Of a DNA stretch of 64,000 bases, positions 11,440 to 22,524 are shown one piece after another (positions within the stretch are counted from its first letter, which is position 1; each line of letters opens with the position of its first letter). Below the pieces are notes generated by a model. That model searched no databases, was not told the DNA's origin, and saw nothing but the letters and a program-made list of their open reading frames with translations. A program made the translations under genes and the position numbers. The stretch comes from Sitta carolinensis (Eukaryota > Chordata > Aves > Passeriformes > Sittidae): assembly GCA_032173965.1 (NCBI GenBank), contig CM063292.1:541001-605000 (forward strand). Direction: 5' to 3'.

Positions 11440-11645
11440 GATGCCCTGGATGGCAGGTACGCGTGTGCCCAGAGGGCGGGAGGGCAGCGCGGGCGCGGAG
11501 GGGCCGCGGGGCTGCCAGCGCACACCGCTCCGGCTCCGAGCCTGCTGCGACCTGAGCGGAATGTTAAACGGCCCGCGAGATTAGCATATTAACCAGCGCT
11601 GCCCGGGCGGTGGCAGCCCGGCAGCGTGGCCGTGCGGGGCACAGC
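11440..11645. promoter_or_regulatory. CpG-dense patch
   Basis: About 200 bp with many CpGs (GGGACGCGTTCGG, GCGCGGGCGCGGAGG, CCGCGGGG, CGGCCCGCGAG). It passes straight into AT-rich DNA with TTAGCATATTAACC. This is the longest CpG patch in the 9-12 kb cluster and the best candidate there for a promoter or poised enhancer. Direction cannot be assigned. Confidence 0.4.
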
Positions 11646-11810
11646 CTGTCAGGCGCTCAACCGGCTCCTTTGTCAGAGCCCTTTTTAGATTTGTGTTTGG
11701 CTTTTGTTTCCCAATCAGACCCTAGAAATTCATTAACAGCAATGAAAGGCGGGGATGCAAAAACCTATAATGAAAACAAATGATCTATTTAAACGGTGCT
11801 GGGGCTGAAA
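11646..11810. promoter_or_regulatory. Candidate regulatory element next to CpG patch
   Basis: It contains CCAATCAG (CCAAT box), AATTCATTAACAG, CCTATAATGAAAAC and CTATTTAAACG in about 160 bp directly beside the CpG patch. The combination looks like a developmental enhancer or promoter flank. The call is inferred from motif texture. Confidence 0.28.
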
Positions 11811-11829
11811 GGAGGGGGTTCGCGGCGCC

Positions 11830-12425
11830 GGGACTGGAGGAGAAGGAAATCCTGCCACCTGGAAAATGCCCGGAACATGCGTGTCCTTCCCCGTGCCAAG
11901 GCTCCAAGGAGACAGTCGCTACAAAGCCGGTGGTGTGTGTAAAGATGTTGTAGCATTGTCTTTACAGAGCTTCAAACAAATACCAGCGACTGGTCAGAAG
12001 GAGAGGTCGGTCCTCATTGTCCCTGCTCCAGCTGCCGGTAATGCCGGAATTCCTCTTTGGCACTCGATGGGCTTTAATTAGAAACAACTTTCGGTGCCCC
12101 TAAAGATTTAAAATCACTTGACTTTTAGAATGACTCGAGTTCGCTCACACTCTGCTCTGGCCCAGCAGTGCCCTTCAGCAGCAGGGAAGGTGTGGTGGCC
12201 ACAGCGACCGGCCCCAGGATGCTGCACCTGGCCCCTGGCTCTTCAGGTGTCTTCCTCTCCTGTGTTAGTTCTTAGGCACATTATTTCACAAATGTTACTG
12301 TCCCCTAAAGTGTCACATGGTTGTGAGAATAAAAAGATTTAATCCAAGCACGGCTTTTTTATCAGAAGTGATCAAATAAGAGAAAAACTGAAATAATCTA
12401 TGTTGCATGATTTTTACTTGTAAGT
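11830..12425. other. Unique non-coding DNA
   Basis: No repeat, RNA or coding signature recognised. It borders the GT microsatellite on its right. Confidence 0.4.
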
Positions 12426-12426
12426 G

Positions 12427-12454
<28 letters not shown>
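12427..12454 (+). repeat. (GT)14 microsatellite
   Basis: Fourteen uninterrupted GT dinucleotides. This is a typical dinucleotide microsatellite, likely polymorphic. Confidence 0.97.
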
Positions 12455-12457
<3 letters not shown>

Positions 12458-12459
12458 TT

Positions 12460-13080
12460 AAATATCACAGAGGCACAATTTATGTATTTGTCAACAGGAT
12501 TTTTAGGCAAATCTGAATATCCTCAGCCCCAGAGCTCTGTGCCCAGTGTGAGTGTGCCCATCCTGTGGGGCCTTCCCTGTCCCTGATACAGCATCCCCAA
12601 AAACTTGTCACTGGCTCAGTTCTCTGAGCTCCAAGAGTCTGTAATTTGTACCTCTGGGAAGCAAAAATGTTATCAGGGATAAGCTAACCCAGCTCTTACA
12701 CTGGCTGGGTCCATGGCAAAGGCTCCAGGGCTCTGTCTGTGTCCAGTGAGGCATCCCACTAATTCTGGCTGATTTTACCAGCTACAAGCCAAAGACAGAC
12801 AACACAAAGATTTTATCTGTTGGAGAAACTGGAAGGAAATCTCTCAACACCTGCCACACATCCACATTTTCCAGCGAGGAAATTAACAACAACAAACTCT
12901 TGTCTGAGGAAACATCTCCAATTTGTACCTGGTAAAGACAGGCTGGATAATCTTACTCTAATGAACTTTAAGGTATCTCCACAATTAGATAAACAAACTA
13001 AATCCCTTAAGAACCTTCAAAATTTATCCTAAACTACCACCAGTCTTCATCATTAAACTTTTAACACAGTAAACAATCAT
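12460..13080. other. Unique non-coding DNA, nothing recognised
   Basis: AT-rich sequence between a GT microsatellite and a CR1 tail. No supported feature. Confidence 0.4.
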
Positions 13081-13083
13081 GAA

Positions 13084-13264
13084 ATCACAGAATTATAGAA
13101 TGGTTTGGGTTGGAAGGGAGCTCAAAGCTCAGCCAGTGCCACCCCATGTCCTGTGACACCTTCCACTGTCCCAGGTGCTCCCAGCCCTGTCCAGCCTGGC
13201 CTTGGGCACTGCCAGGGATCCAGGGGCACCCACAGCTGCTCTGGGCACCCTGTGCCAGGGCCAA
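13084..13264 (-). mobile_element. CR1 LINE, 3'-end fragment
   Basis: In plus orientation it begins 'atcacagaattatagaatgg' and continues 'gggttggaagggagctcaaa', 'ttccactgtcccagg', 'gggcactgccaggg' and 'cagctgctctggg'. This is the reverse complement of the avian CR1 3' end, terminal repeat included. It is 5'-truncated and non-coding. Confidence 0.93.
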
Positions 13265-13269
13265 ATGTT

Positions 13270-16200
13270 TGCTGTTTGCTCAGGTTCCTACTGACCATGG
13301 CTGGACTGTGGAGGTGGTGCCAATGGGTTTTGGAGCCACTGAAATAAAACCACATTTTCACTTCAGCTTCTGAAAGAGACTTGTGCTAGTTAAAAAGTGT
13401 TTTGGAAAATCACACAAGAACTGTCATATGCCAGCATATCACGCAGGTGATGAGCTGCCAACACCTTCCCAGGCGTTTTTCTTGGTATTGAAATAAAATA
13501 GAAGAAAGTTACTAAAAATACTTTATATTCTTATACCACAAGATCAAGACATGCATTAAAAGACAGCAACAAATACCCTCTGGTACCCTGAAATACAGCC
13601 TTGGTCCCATGGTCTCCCCTTCCTCTGCACTTATGGAAGAGCAATTACCTGTTACTAAGCAGGTAATTATAATAATACCCCATAATTAAATCTATAAAAC
13701 TACAGCAGAGTATGAACAAGGGCCTTTTCCTCACCAGACTGAAATCAAAACCTTCAGTTTAATGACAAAGTCTATTCTAGGCCCAAAAGAACCATTCTGA
13801 CTGGCATGGAGAAAAAAGTTCCTTTTTACAGGGGAAGTGAACGGAGTGTGTTCTACTGACACAGAACCAAAATTGCTGATTTCTCTCCTCAGCTGGTTAA
13901 GGCCTGGGGACTCTTCTGAAATGAGCCTCACAATATCCTATCCGTTGGCAAAATAAAATTGTACCTGCACCACTTTAAAAGTTACAATTCTGCTAAATAA
14001 AAGCCAATTTTCCCATAGACATCAGAAGAGTAATTCTGCTCTGGAGGCTTTCTCCTTGTCTTCTTTCCACTTGTGTGAGGGCCTTTCATACCTCACACCA
14101 GCTTTTAATCTCCTGTGTTTGTCTCTTCAACACAATTTAATCTGCAGGTTTAATTAAATAAGATGCTCAAGACAATCACCCCAAAGCTCCCCGAGGTGTT
14201 CACTGCCCATGTCTTCTCCTTCACCCCAGTACCAGGGTTTTTTTGAGTTTGCTTCTCACAGCCCCATTGCCCCACTTAGTCTGACGAAGCTCTGAAGTTG
14301 GGCAGGAATCCCACAGCATAATCCCACTTTTTCTACCACTGTCACTAATGGAAACAGCACACAGACTGGTCCCAAAATGGAGTTCTTTTGCAGGTGCTAC
14401 ACATTTTTAAAGAAAAACTTGTAATCTCCTATACAACAAGATCAGTCATCATAGTGTGACAAAGTCTCAACTGACCACGTGTGTTGTCTCTCCAAAATCT
14501 TCCCAATTGCACCCATGTCAACCCCCTTCCAATTCCTCCTGTCCCACCTTCTCAGTGCTTTTCTGTCCTTTCTGTGCTCCACCCATTGTTTTTCCCTCTC
14601 ATTCTCATATCAAAATCAAGAACACTAACCCCAGGGAAGGTGGGATTTCAGCATTGCCATTCCTCCACAAAATCTCTGGATTCAGTTTAGAACACCTGAG
14701 GAGCACCATTCACCCTCTTAAAGAACACCAAGGCCTGGAACATTTCCTAACTAAATGGGAAAAAGTAGATGCTTTCCTCAGGATCCTCTGAGATGTTGAG
14801 AGCACAAAGCAAAGGAGAGTTTGCCTATCACATAATTTCCTAAGGTTTCCATTATATTTATAAGTCTGATGATTCTCAAGAACTTGAAGTGCACACTCGT
14901 GTTGTAAACAAAATACTTCAGATAAAAACGTAGGAAGAAAAGAGGAAAGAAACCTTCTTTAAAGGATAAAAAACTACAAAGAACTAAATACATGGAAAAA
15001 AAGTCCAGCTCCAAATTTCCATTTCTCGGTTTTCCATCAAGATAGAGAACTCTGATGAGTATTTTTTGAAACCTGTCACTAATCTTTCCATTGCTATCAG
15101 TATCACACAAGGTCAGTTTGGTAATACCAAATATCCCAGAGATTATGGATAACATTACAATGACTAAGTACATACAAATATATTAAAAACACACACTTCA
15201 CAGTGACTCACTGAAGTCTATTTACAACAAAATAATTTTTAATGAAATTACTATACCTGGACCATAGGTATTTTTCCAGTGCCAAATCTCACGGTGGGGA
15301 TACTGGCAGGAAGGAAAGGGGTGTTTGTCCCATGTTCAGGAAGATGTGTTTTCTGCCAGCACTTCATTTACCATTGTGTTGGGAAACTCATATTTATGAA
15401 TTGTAACAGACCATCAAATATTATTGACTTTCACCAAATCACATGGACAATGAACCAGATCAGGAGTCTCGTCCTTTCCTCAACCTTCCTTATGGCTGTT
15501 TGATTAGGACAGACGTTCAAGGGACAGTTTTCCTGCTAAGAAGATTAAGCCAAGGGCACTAATCACTTGGCCTGTTCTTTAATGACAGAATCTAACAGTT
15601 AAGGTCAACATAAATAATGAAATAACAGAGCCCTGATGGTTCTTCACCAGCCCAGACAGAGCTGCAGCCTGGCAAGGCTTTGTAGGCACGTAGGAAAAGC
15701 ACAGTCTTTGTTCAAAAAACATATTTTCATTGAAACTAAGAGGAGCCAACACTACTGGCCAGCAAATGAGGTGCTCAGAAACACTTCAGGCAGGTGGCAT
15801 TTAAACAAAGGCACAGTGCCACGAGGAGGAGGAGAGAGCAAACCCCGCAGCTCAGGGAGCACAAGGAACCCTCAGCTCTGCCCGAGAACAGCTCAGTTAC
15901 ATGTAATCACATCTCTCCTAATCCAGGTGATTTACATTACACATCCCAGGAGGGCGACCAGCACAAAAATCACTTCTACAAGGCTTATGAAAATTAGGTC
16001 TTCCTACCTCACTGTGGAAACGTGGGGATGTCACAGGATCTGGTGCTGGTGAGTAGAGCAGGAGATGGTTCCTATTCAGACCAGAAAAAGTCAGTACAAA
16101 CTCTCCAGATCAAAGCCTGCAAATAAATGAATGGGAAGTATATAAAATATTTTGAAGGATTTGGAATAATGCACCAAAAGAAACAGAAGTTTGGGTACAG

Positions 16201-16840
16201 CATAGAGTTGTTAATATTTTTTGCGTTCAATTCCAACTCAGTGAACATTCCCAGCCACTCCATCTTCTCTCTCACTGAGGGCTGACCTGTAGCACCCCTT
16301 TGTGACAGGTATACTTTGCCTCCTACAAACCAGACAGCTGCACCTCCCAGCCTCCTGGCTTCATAGGGAAAATATCAACTATATTTAGGTGGCTTTGCCC
16401 ACAGAAACCCCCGTGCTCATCTGAACCACAGACTGATTCAGCCACCAGCAAAGCCAGAAGCTCTGAGGTCTCCTCTGCTCTAACCAGGGCAGCCCAGTGT
16501 GGCTGCTCACAGACCCAGCAGGGGAGCAGAGACATCAGTAAGGAGAACAAACACAGGGAAGAGTCAGGGGAAAGAGCCTGATTCATGAAGTCTTCTACTT
16601 CCCAAGGAGAACTCTCCTTTGGGTGCAGAGCTTGGCACCTGGGTGGGCAGCTGACCAGGCGGCATCATGCAACTGATGCCAGGGTTTTTTTGGGACAGGA
16701 ACTTTCCCATTCCAGTGGTGGTTCTTGCTGCAGGCACACATCTGTGGCTGTCAGGAATTTTATCACTAGAAATTACAGAACTCTCATGAGATACTGGCTG
16801 TTGCCCAGTTTGATGCCCCTCTGCCTGTGCTCTGCACCTG
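13270..16840. other. Unique AT-rich non-coding DNA, nothing recognised
   Basis: About 3.6 kb with low CpG, short chance open frames (none above about 140 codons) and no CR1 tail or tandem array. A pyrimidine-biased stretch occurs around 14480-14600. Confidence 0.45.
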
Positions 16841-16995
16841 AAGCTGTGGCTGCCCTGTGTCCCTGGCTGTGTCCCAGGCCAGGCTGGACACTGGCCTTGG
16901 GGCACCCAGGGATGCTGGGAGGTGTCCCAGCCCATGGCAGGGGTATGTGGTGAACATTCAGGCCCTTCCAACCCAAACCACCCTGGATCCTCTGT
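16841..16995 (+). mobile_element. CR1 LINE, 3'-end fragment
   Basis: It shows 'aggccaggctggacactggc', 'ggtgtcccagcccatggcag' and 'cccttccaacccaaaccacc' with a degenerate end. Its 'tgtcccagcccatggcaggg' segment is the closest match in the window to the unit of the minisatellite starting 1.6 kb downstream. Confidence 0.88.
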
Positions 16996-16999
16996 GCAC

Positions 17000-18615
17000 T
17001 CTGGGACACAAGTGTGTGTGAGACACACCAGGGGAAAGGCTAAACCACCAAGCATTCAAAGCTTGGTTTAAACCAATGGGAAAAGGAAGTTATCTGAAAT
17101 AAAAAAGGTACCTTCAGGAAAATGGAAGTTGTTTCCAAACAATAAAAATAGAAAAGGATACAAACCCTGCACACTAAGTGCAAACCCACGATAAGGCAAG
17201 GCAAAACAGGGTCTGGAGAACAATCATCAGAGTTCGTAGAGCTAATAAAAGCTTCTCCAACACAAAAGCAGGAAGCCTGTCTGTCACCCAGAGCTGCTGA
17301 TAGATGGGCAAAGAGTAAAGGGGGGAATTAAGAAAGATAAGGGCACAGCAGCAAAATTAAATTAATTCCTTGCACTGCCGTTCACTATGCAGGGGTCAGC
17401 AGGGTTCATATGCCAGAGCAACAAATCACCAGAGGCCGACAGTGCTTCCTCAAGGAGCCCAAATATGAAATTGCTGAACTTTCTTCCTTTCCATTTGAGG
17501 ATTGGAAGGTGACAAATTTTTACAAAAGGCTTTAGGAGTGACCCTGGGAATGACAGACCACAAAGTCTGATTTCCAGAACAGGCAAAAGGGTAGAAAACT
17601 GTGGGACTGAACAGAATTAACAGCAATGAATAAACACACATCTGGGGCAGAGCCTGAAAGACAAGAGCAGAGTTTATATGGACAGATCTGAGTCATCTGA
17701 TGAGGAACCAGCCCTGCTAATACAGGAGATTTGGGCTGATACAGTGGAATCTGATTTTCTAAAAGCTTTTCTAGAACATCCCTCACTAAAGGTTCTTAAA
17801 GAAACTAAACTGTCATGGAGTAAGAAGGATTAATCTCCCTGTGAATTCCTGACAAAAAGGCAGGAATAAAAGGGCACAAACACAACATTAGCAAGGGATG
17901 GAGCAGAAATTCTGCACTGCTTCAGCTTAGTCATAAATAACTTGCAAAGTGACATTCAGGTAATGAGGGTAACATGCAGAGTTTTTCAAAAGTCAAGCTG
18001 AAGAGAGAAGAGTTCCTGCCAAGCCCCCAGAGTTCAGACTGGAGCCACAGTGCTGGTGCACATCTCTGCCATGGGCCATAGAATGGGATCCATTACTTGG
18101 ACTTTGGCAGCTGTTGTGAGCCTGGATTCCCCCGGGCTCTGAGGTGGCACTGGAGATGTGACAACCATCCTTTGGTTACTACCAGGCTAGTTCCTGGTGA
18201 ATACCTGACTCCATCCTTTGACTGACTGAGGAAAGCAGGAAAGCTTTGCCATGGCTGTGAGAAATCTCCCTGCAAACACCTCCCACCTCAGAGGATCATC
18301 CTTCAAATCCAATTGCAAACAGGATGAAATCCCTTTCATTGTTCTGGGATGGATGCAGGTGGGCAGGGGCTGCTGAAGCTGCTGTTGCCCTGCCCAGGAA
18401 TGTGCCTGTGAATGCCCTGCTGCTCGGGTCACCTTGGCAGCACAGGCCATGTCCCCTGGCTGGGGCAGATGGAGAGAAATGGCTCTTCATCTGTCACAAA
18501 AGGACTGCTTTCTGGAAAGGGGACTCTGCTGGAAGGAAGCTTGTCCCTCTGCCTGGCCTTGCCAGCTCCTCTCCTGGACTCTGGAATGACACGGGAATCG
18601 CTCCTGTCCAGCTGA
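17000..18615. other. Unique non-coding DNA, nothing recognised
   Basis: AT-rich then progressively GC-richer towards the minisatellite. No supported gene or repeat. Confidence 0.4.
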
Positions 18616-18616
18616 A

Positions 18617-19470
18617 GCTGGCAGGGGGCTGTCCCAGCATGGCAGGGAGCTGTCCCAGCATGGCAGGGAGCTGTCCCAGCATGGCAGGGGCTGTCCCAGC
18701 ATGGCAGGGGCTGTCCCAGCATGGCAGGGGCTGTCCCAGCATGGCAGGGGGCTGTCCCAGCATGGCAGGGAGCTGTCCCAGCATGGCAGGGGGCTGTCCC
18801 AGCATGGCAGGGAGCTGTCCAGCATGGCAGGGAGCTGTCCCAGCATGGCAGGGAGCTGTCCCAGCATGGCAGGGAGCTGTCCCAGCATGGCAGGGGCTGT
18901 CCCAGCATGGCAGGGGGCTGTCCCAGCATGGCAGGGAGCTGTCCCAGCATGGCAGGGAGCTGTCCCAGCATGGCAGGGAGCTGTCCCAGCATGGCAGGGA
19001 GCTGTCCCAGCATGGCAGGGAGCTGTCCCAGCATGGCAGGGGCTGTCCCAGCATGGCAGGGGGCTGTCCCAGCATGGCAGGGAGCTGTCCCAGCATGGCA
19101 GGGAGCTGTCCCAGCATGGCAGGGAGCTGTCCCAGCATGGCAGGGAGCTGTCCCAGCATGGCAGGGGGCTGTCCCAGCATGGCAGGGAGCTGTCCCAGCA
19201 TGGCAGGGAGCTGTCCCAGCATGGCAGGGGGCTGTCCCAGCATGGCAGGGGGCTGTCCCAGCATGGCAGGGAGCTGTCCCAGCATGGCAGGGGGCTGTCC
19301 CAGCATGGCAGGGAGCTGTCCCATCATGGCAGGGAGCTGTCCCAGTATGGCAGGGAGCTGTCCCAGCATGGCAGGGAGCTGTCCCAGCATGGCAGGGAGC
19401 TGTCCCAGTATGGCAGGGGGCTGTCCCAGCATGGCAGGGAGCTGTCCCAGTATGTCCCAGTATAGCTGTC
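18617..19470. repeat. Minisatellite, 20/21-bp unit, ~40 copies
   Basis: The unit is GCTGTCCCAGCATGGCAGGG, with one extra G or A giving 21 bp in most copies. Spacing of 20 or 21 bp is kept from 18628 to 19441. Variants cluster at the right end: 'atcatgg' near 19323 and 'agtatgg' near 19345, 19409 and 19451. All six reading frames stay largely open, giving apparent products of up to 443 codons (PSMAGSC-, PAWQGAV-, QHGRELS-like repeats). These are artefacts of a stop-free unit. The unit strongly resembles part of the CR1 3' end. Confidence 0.97.
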
Positions 19471-19474
19471 CCGG

Positions 19475-20410
19475 CAGCAGCTGCCTTGATTCTGCAGCAG
19501 CTGAGTTCGAGTCCTGCAAAGCTCATCCGACAAAGCCCGCAGTCATTTGAGGCGGGCCCCTCTCGGCAGCACACACTCGGGTGGGTGCCGCCGCCTGCCA
19601 GGGCGGGCAGCACCTGCCGCTCCCGGGCCAGGGGCTCGGGGCGCTGCCTTTGTCCCACCACGTGCCCACATACTGAGGCCACTTGTTCCCGTCTGATCGC
19701 AATTAGCACCGTGCCAAATTCCTCGTGCCCCGCGCTAATTCGAGAGGATGGGCATGTCACACCCTGCCAAGAATTACAGCCACTGCCAGCCGGGGCAGCC
19801 CGAGCCTTTCTTTAGCCTTTGTTTCAGAAGTGAGGGCTCACGGACGCTGTGTCTTTGTCAGAAATACCCGTGGAGCGCTGGAGAAGGCAGAAGCCGCGGG
19901 CCTGGCCCTAAGGATGCTGTGTGTGTGACTGAGCCAGGCGAGGGGCTCTGCCACACTCCCTGCTCTCCCACACTAACCCGCAAATTTAGAAAAATCAACT
20001 GTCTGCAGGTGCTGGAAGCCCAGGCTGCACCACTGCTGCAGGCTGCACAGCCCGGAGCAGCCAGAGCGCCCAGCACGGAGGGACAGAGCCCCGGCCGCAC
20101 AGAGGCCACTCCGAGTGCCCGAGGGGAAGGCAGGCAGCCTGATGCCCTGTGCCAGCCCCCGTGCCGCCCGGCAGCCGCTCCCAGAGCCATCGCCACCCGG
20201 CAGGGGAGCTCTCCAGAGACCCCGGGCCCCACGGGGATGAAAACATGCTCTTCGCTGCTTCTCGTCTCCTGTTGTCACCTGAATATCACTCCTGACGTCA
20301 TCTGGGGATACCATGATGATGGCCAAAGCATCCACAAATTCTGCCTTCGAAGCTGGTGACATTCCTGACATTTCTGGGTGGTGATTCCCTCCTGCCAGAA
20401 GGCATCGGCC
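19475..20410. other. GC-rich unique DNA with scattered CpGs
   Basis: CpG is enriched at about 19550-19640 and 20040-20230, which could be weak island-like sequence. A 203-codon open frame at 19748-20359 has no recognisable domain, and overlapping minus-strand frames are equally long, so a coding call is not supported. Confidence 0.35.
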
Positions 20411-20416
20411 AGAGCA

Positions 20417-20632
20417 GATCACAGAATCTGTTGGGTTGGAAAAGGGTCTAAGCTCATTGAGCCCAGCCATTCCCCAGCACTGCCACAGCCACCACTGCCC
20501 TGTGTCCCCACATCCACATGGTTTTTAAATCCCTCCAGGGATGGGGATTCCACCACTGCCCTGGGCAGCTGTGCCAGGGCTGGACAGCCCTTTCCAGGAA
20601 GGATTTTCTCCCAATACCCAACCTTACAAGGA
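20417..20632 (-). mobile_element. CR1 LINE, 3'-end fragment
   Basis: It begins 'gatcacagaatctgttgggt' and includes 'aaatccctccagggatgggg', 'attccaccactgccctgggc' and 'ggattttctcccaataccca'. This is the reverse complement of CR1 3' sequence of a subfamily different from most others here, with the longer 'ccctccagggatggggattc' segment. Confidence 0.9.
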
Positions 20633-20639
20633 CTCAGCA

Positions 20640-21175
20640 GTTTGCCTGTTAAAGGACACTGCTCTCCTGAAACTGGCCTGTTTGCAGCAGCCCAAGGCTG
20701 TTGCAACCTGTACACACAGGCTTTCATAAAACCTCAGCAATTCCAACTGATTCCAAGGAGGATGTTGTGAATTACCGAATTTGTCAGGTTAGCAGCATGA
20801 GAGCAAACTGTTCAGACAGAACAATGCTTCACAAAATGCATTTTAACTTATTTTCTTAATTGTGGGCTGATTCTGATTTATGCTAATTCATAGCAGATTA
20901 TGAACTCTACTATGTAATTGGAAAAATGACCATAAAACTTTCACAGTGCTGGAGAGGGTTTTGGTTATTTGGTTTTCCCCTCCATGGCCTGGGAGGGCTG
21001 GCACACACACGGCTGGGGCTGTGTGCCCACGTCCCCTGATACAGGCAGGACTGCAGAGCACAGCCCGGCTCCACGCAGCAGGTGAGCCACTGATGGAGCA
21101 CGGGGCTGCCTCTGTGAGCACTCAGACAGGGACACAGATCCTCCCTGCAGAGGCTGAGGCCTCAGCATGTGGCCA
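20640..21175. other. Unique non-coding DNA
   Basis: AT-rich to about 20950, then GC-richer. No repeat or gene recognised. Confidence 0.4.
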
Positions 21176-21179
21176 GGTA

Positions 21180-21322
21180 CTGCCCCAGCCCTGGGACTGT
21201 CCAAGGGCAGGGTGCACAGGACCTGGAGCACCCTGGAATAGGGGAAGGTCCCTGCTCACGGCACGGGGTGGAGCAGGATGAGCTTTGAGGTCCCTTCCAT
21301 CCCAAACCATTGTGGTTGTACG
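21180..21322 (+). mobile_element. CR1 LINE, degraded 3'-end fragment
   Basis: It ends in 'gagcaggatgagctttgagg' followed by 'tcccttccatcccaaaccat'. The upstream part is diverged. The left edge is uncertain. Confidence 0.72.
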
Positions 21323-21629
21323 AGGAGGAGCTGCTCCAGACACTGGGGCTGCCAGGGGCCTCTCTGGGTCACATCCTGCTCGTCTCCTGGCTGGGCAAGA
21401 GGATGGACCAGCTGCCACCCAAGCCGAGGGGAAAGCCACAGCCCCAGTGTCTCAGGGAGGAAATCTCCCAGCAGAGCACTGCAGCTGGACATGGAATTGT
21501 TACATTTTAAATCCTGGCTCTAAGTTTTTTTACCCGGGTGTGCATCTGAGGGGGCCTGAGCCGCAGCGAGGGGCTGGGTGAGCAGCGACCGGCCAGACCC
21601 GGCTGCTGGAGCTGCAATTGGTTTTCAAT

Positions 21630-21710
21630 GATTGTATCTTTTCCTGTGTTATTGCTGTACATGGCTGAGGTTTGCACCACACTGAAAATCAATAAAAATG
21701 CATGAAAAAA
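21630..21710 (+). other. Weak poly(A)-site-like sequence
   Basis: AATCAATAAAAATGC, with an AATAAA hexamer, follows a T-rich stretch and is followed by TGTTCTCCC. The texture resembles the 3' end of a transcript, but AATAAA is common by chance in AT-rich DNA and no upstream exon is identified. Confidence 0.12.
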
Positions 21711-22149
21711 TGTTCTCCCACCCCCCTTAAAAGTTAAATAATCTTGTTAGGATTCTGTCACTGCTATTTTAAAGCAGTCAGTCTTTGTTTTTCATCCCAA
21801 GCCTCAGAGTCGCTGGGGTTTCCCCCAGGACCCCACGGAGAGCCAGCTCCGTGTTCTGGCTGGAGCTGATGGGCAGGTAGGGCCAGGAGAGCCCCGGGAC
21901 ACACACAGGGGGTGGTGCAGGACACGAGGTGCTGTCACCTCTGTCACCACAGACACTCTGCCTTGTGTGGAGGACTTGGAGCCAGGAGAGAGACCAATTC
22001 TCCCCCCAGTTATGGCAGGAGCTCCTCACACTGCTCTGATGTCCCTCTGCACAGCTCCTCAGGACCAACCTAAGCAAACGTGCTCCCAAACTCACACCAT
22101 GTCACCAAAATCACTGGGGTTTTTGTTTCCTGACATATACAACAAACCA

Positions 22150-22520
22150 TAAAAACACAGTACTTTTTGGGTGGGAAGGGACCTTAAGGCCCATCTCATT
22201 CCACCCCCTGCCATGGCAGGGACACCTCCCACTGTCCCAGGCTGCTCCCAGCCCCAGTGTCCAGCCTGGCCTGGGACACTGCCAGGGATCCGGGGGCACC
22301 ACAGCTGCTCTGGGCACCTGTGCCAGGGCCTGTCCGCCCTCACAGGGAACAATTCCTGCCCAATATCCCATCCATCCCTGCCCTCTGGCAGGGGGAAGCC
22401 ATTCCACTTGTCCTGTCACTCCAAGCCCTTGTCCAAAGTCCCTTTCCAGATCTCTTAAGCTCCTTCAGGCACTGGAAGGGGCTCTAATACCTCCCCAGAG
22501 CCTTCTCTTCTCCAGCTGAA
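22150..22520 (-). mobile_element. CR1 LINE, 3'-end fragment (longest young copy here)
   Basis: It runs about 370 bp: 'gggtgggaagggaccttaag', 'ccatggcagggacacctccc', 'actgtcccaggctgctccca', 'caattcctgcccaatatccc', then 'cttctcttctccagctgaac'. The order matches the reverse complement of the CR1 3' UTR running into more internal sequence. No reverse transcriptase coding sequence remains. Confidence 0.95.
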
Positions 22521-22524
22521 CCTA

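Noticed and set aside
18324..19760. Open frames of 408 codons (plus) and 443 codons (minus) as repeat-protein genes
   Set aside because: They exist in nearly every frame on both strands because the 20/21-bp unit has no stop codon. Unit length mixes 20 and 21 bp, so no frame is preserved by selection.
21630..21710. Firm 3' end of a transcript
   Set aside because: AATAAA is frequent in AT-rich DNA; no upstream exon supports it, so it is kept only as a very low-confidence note.
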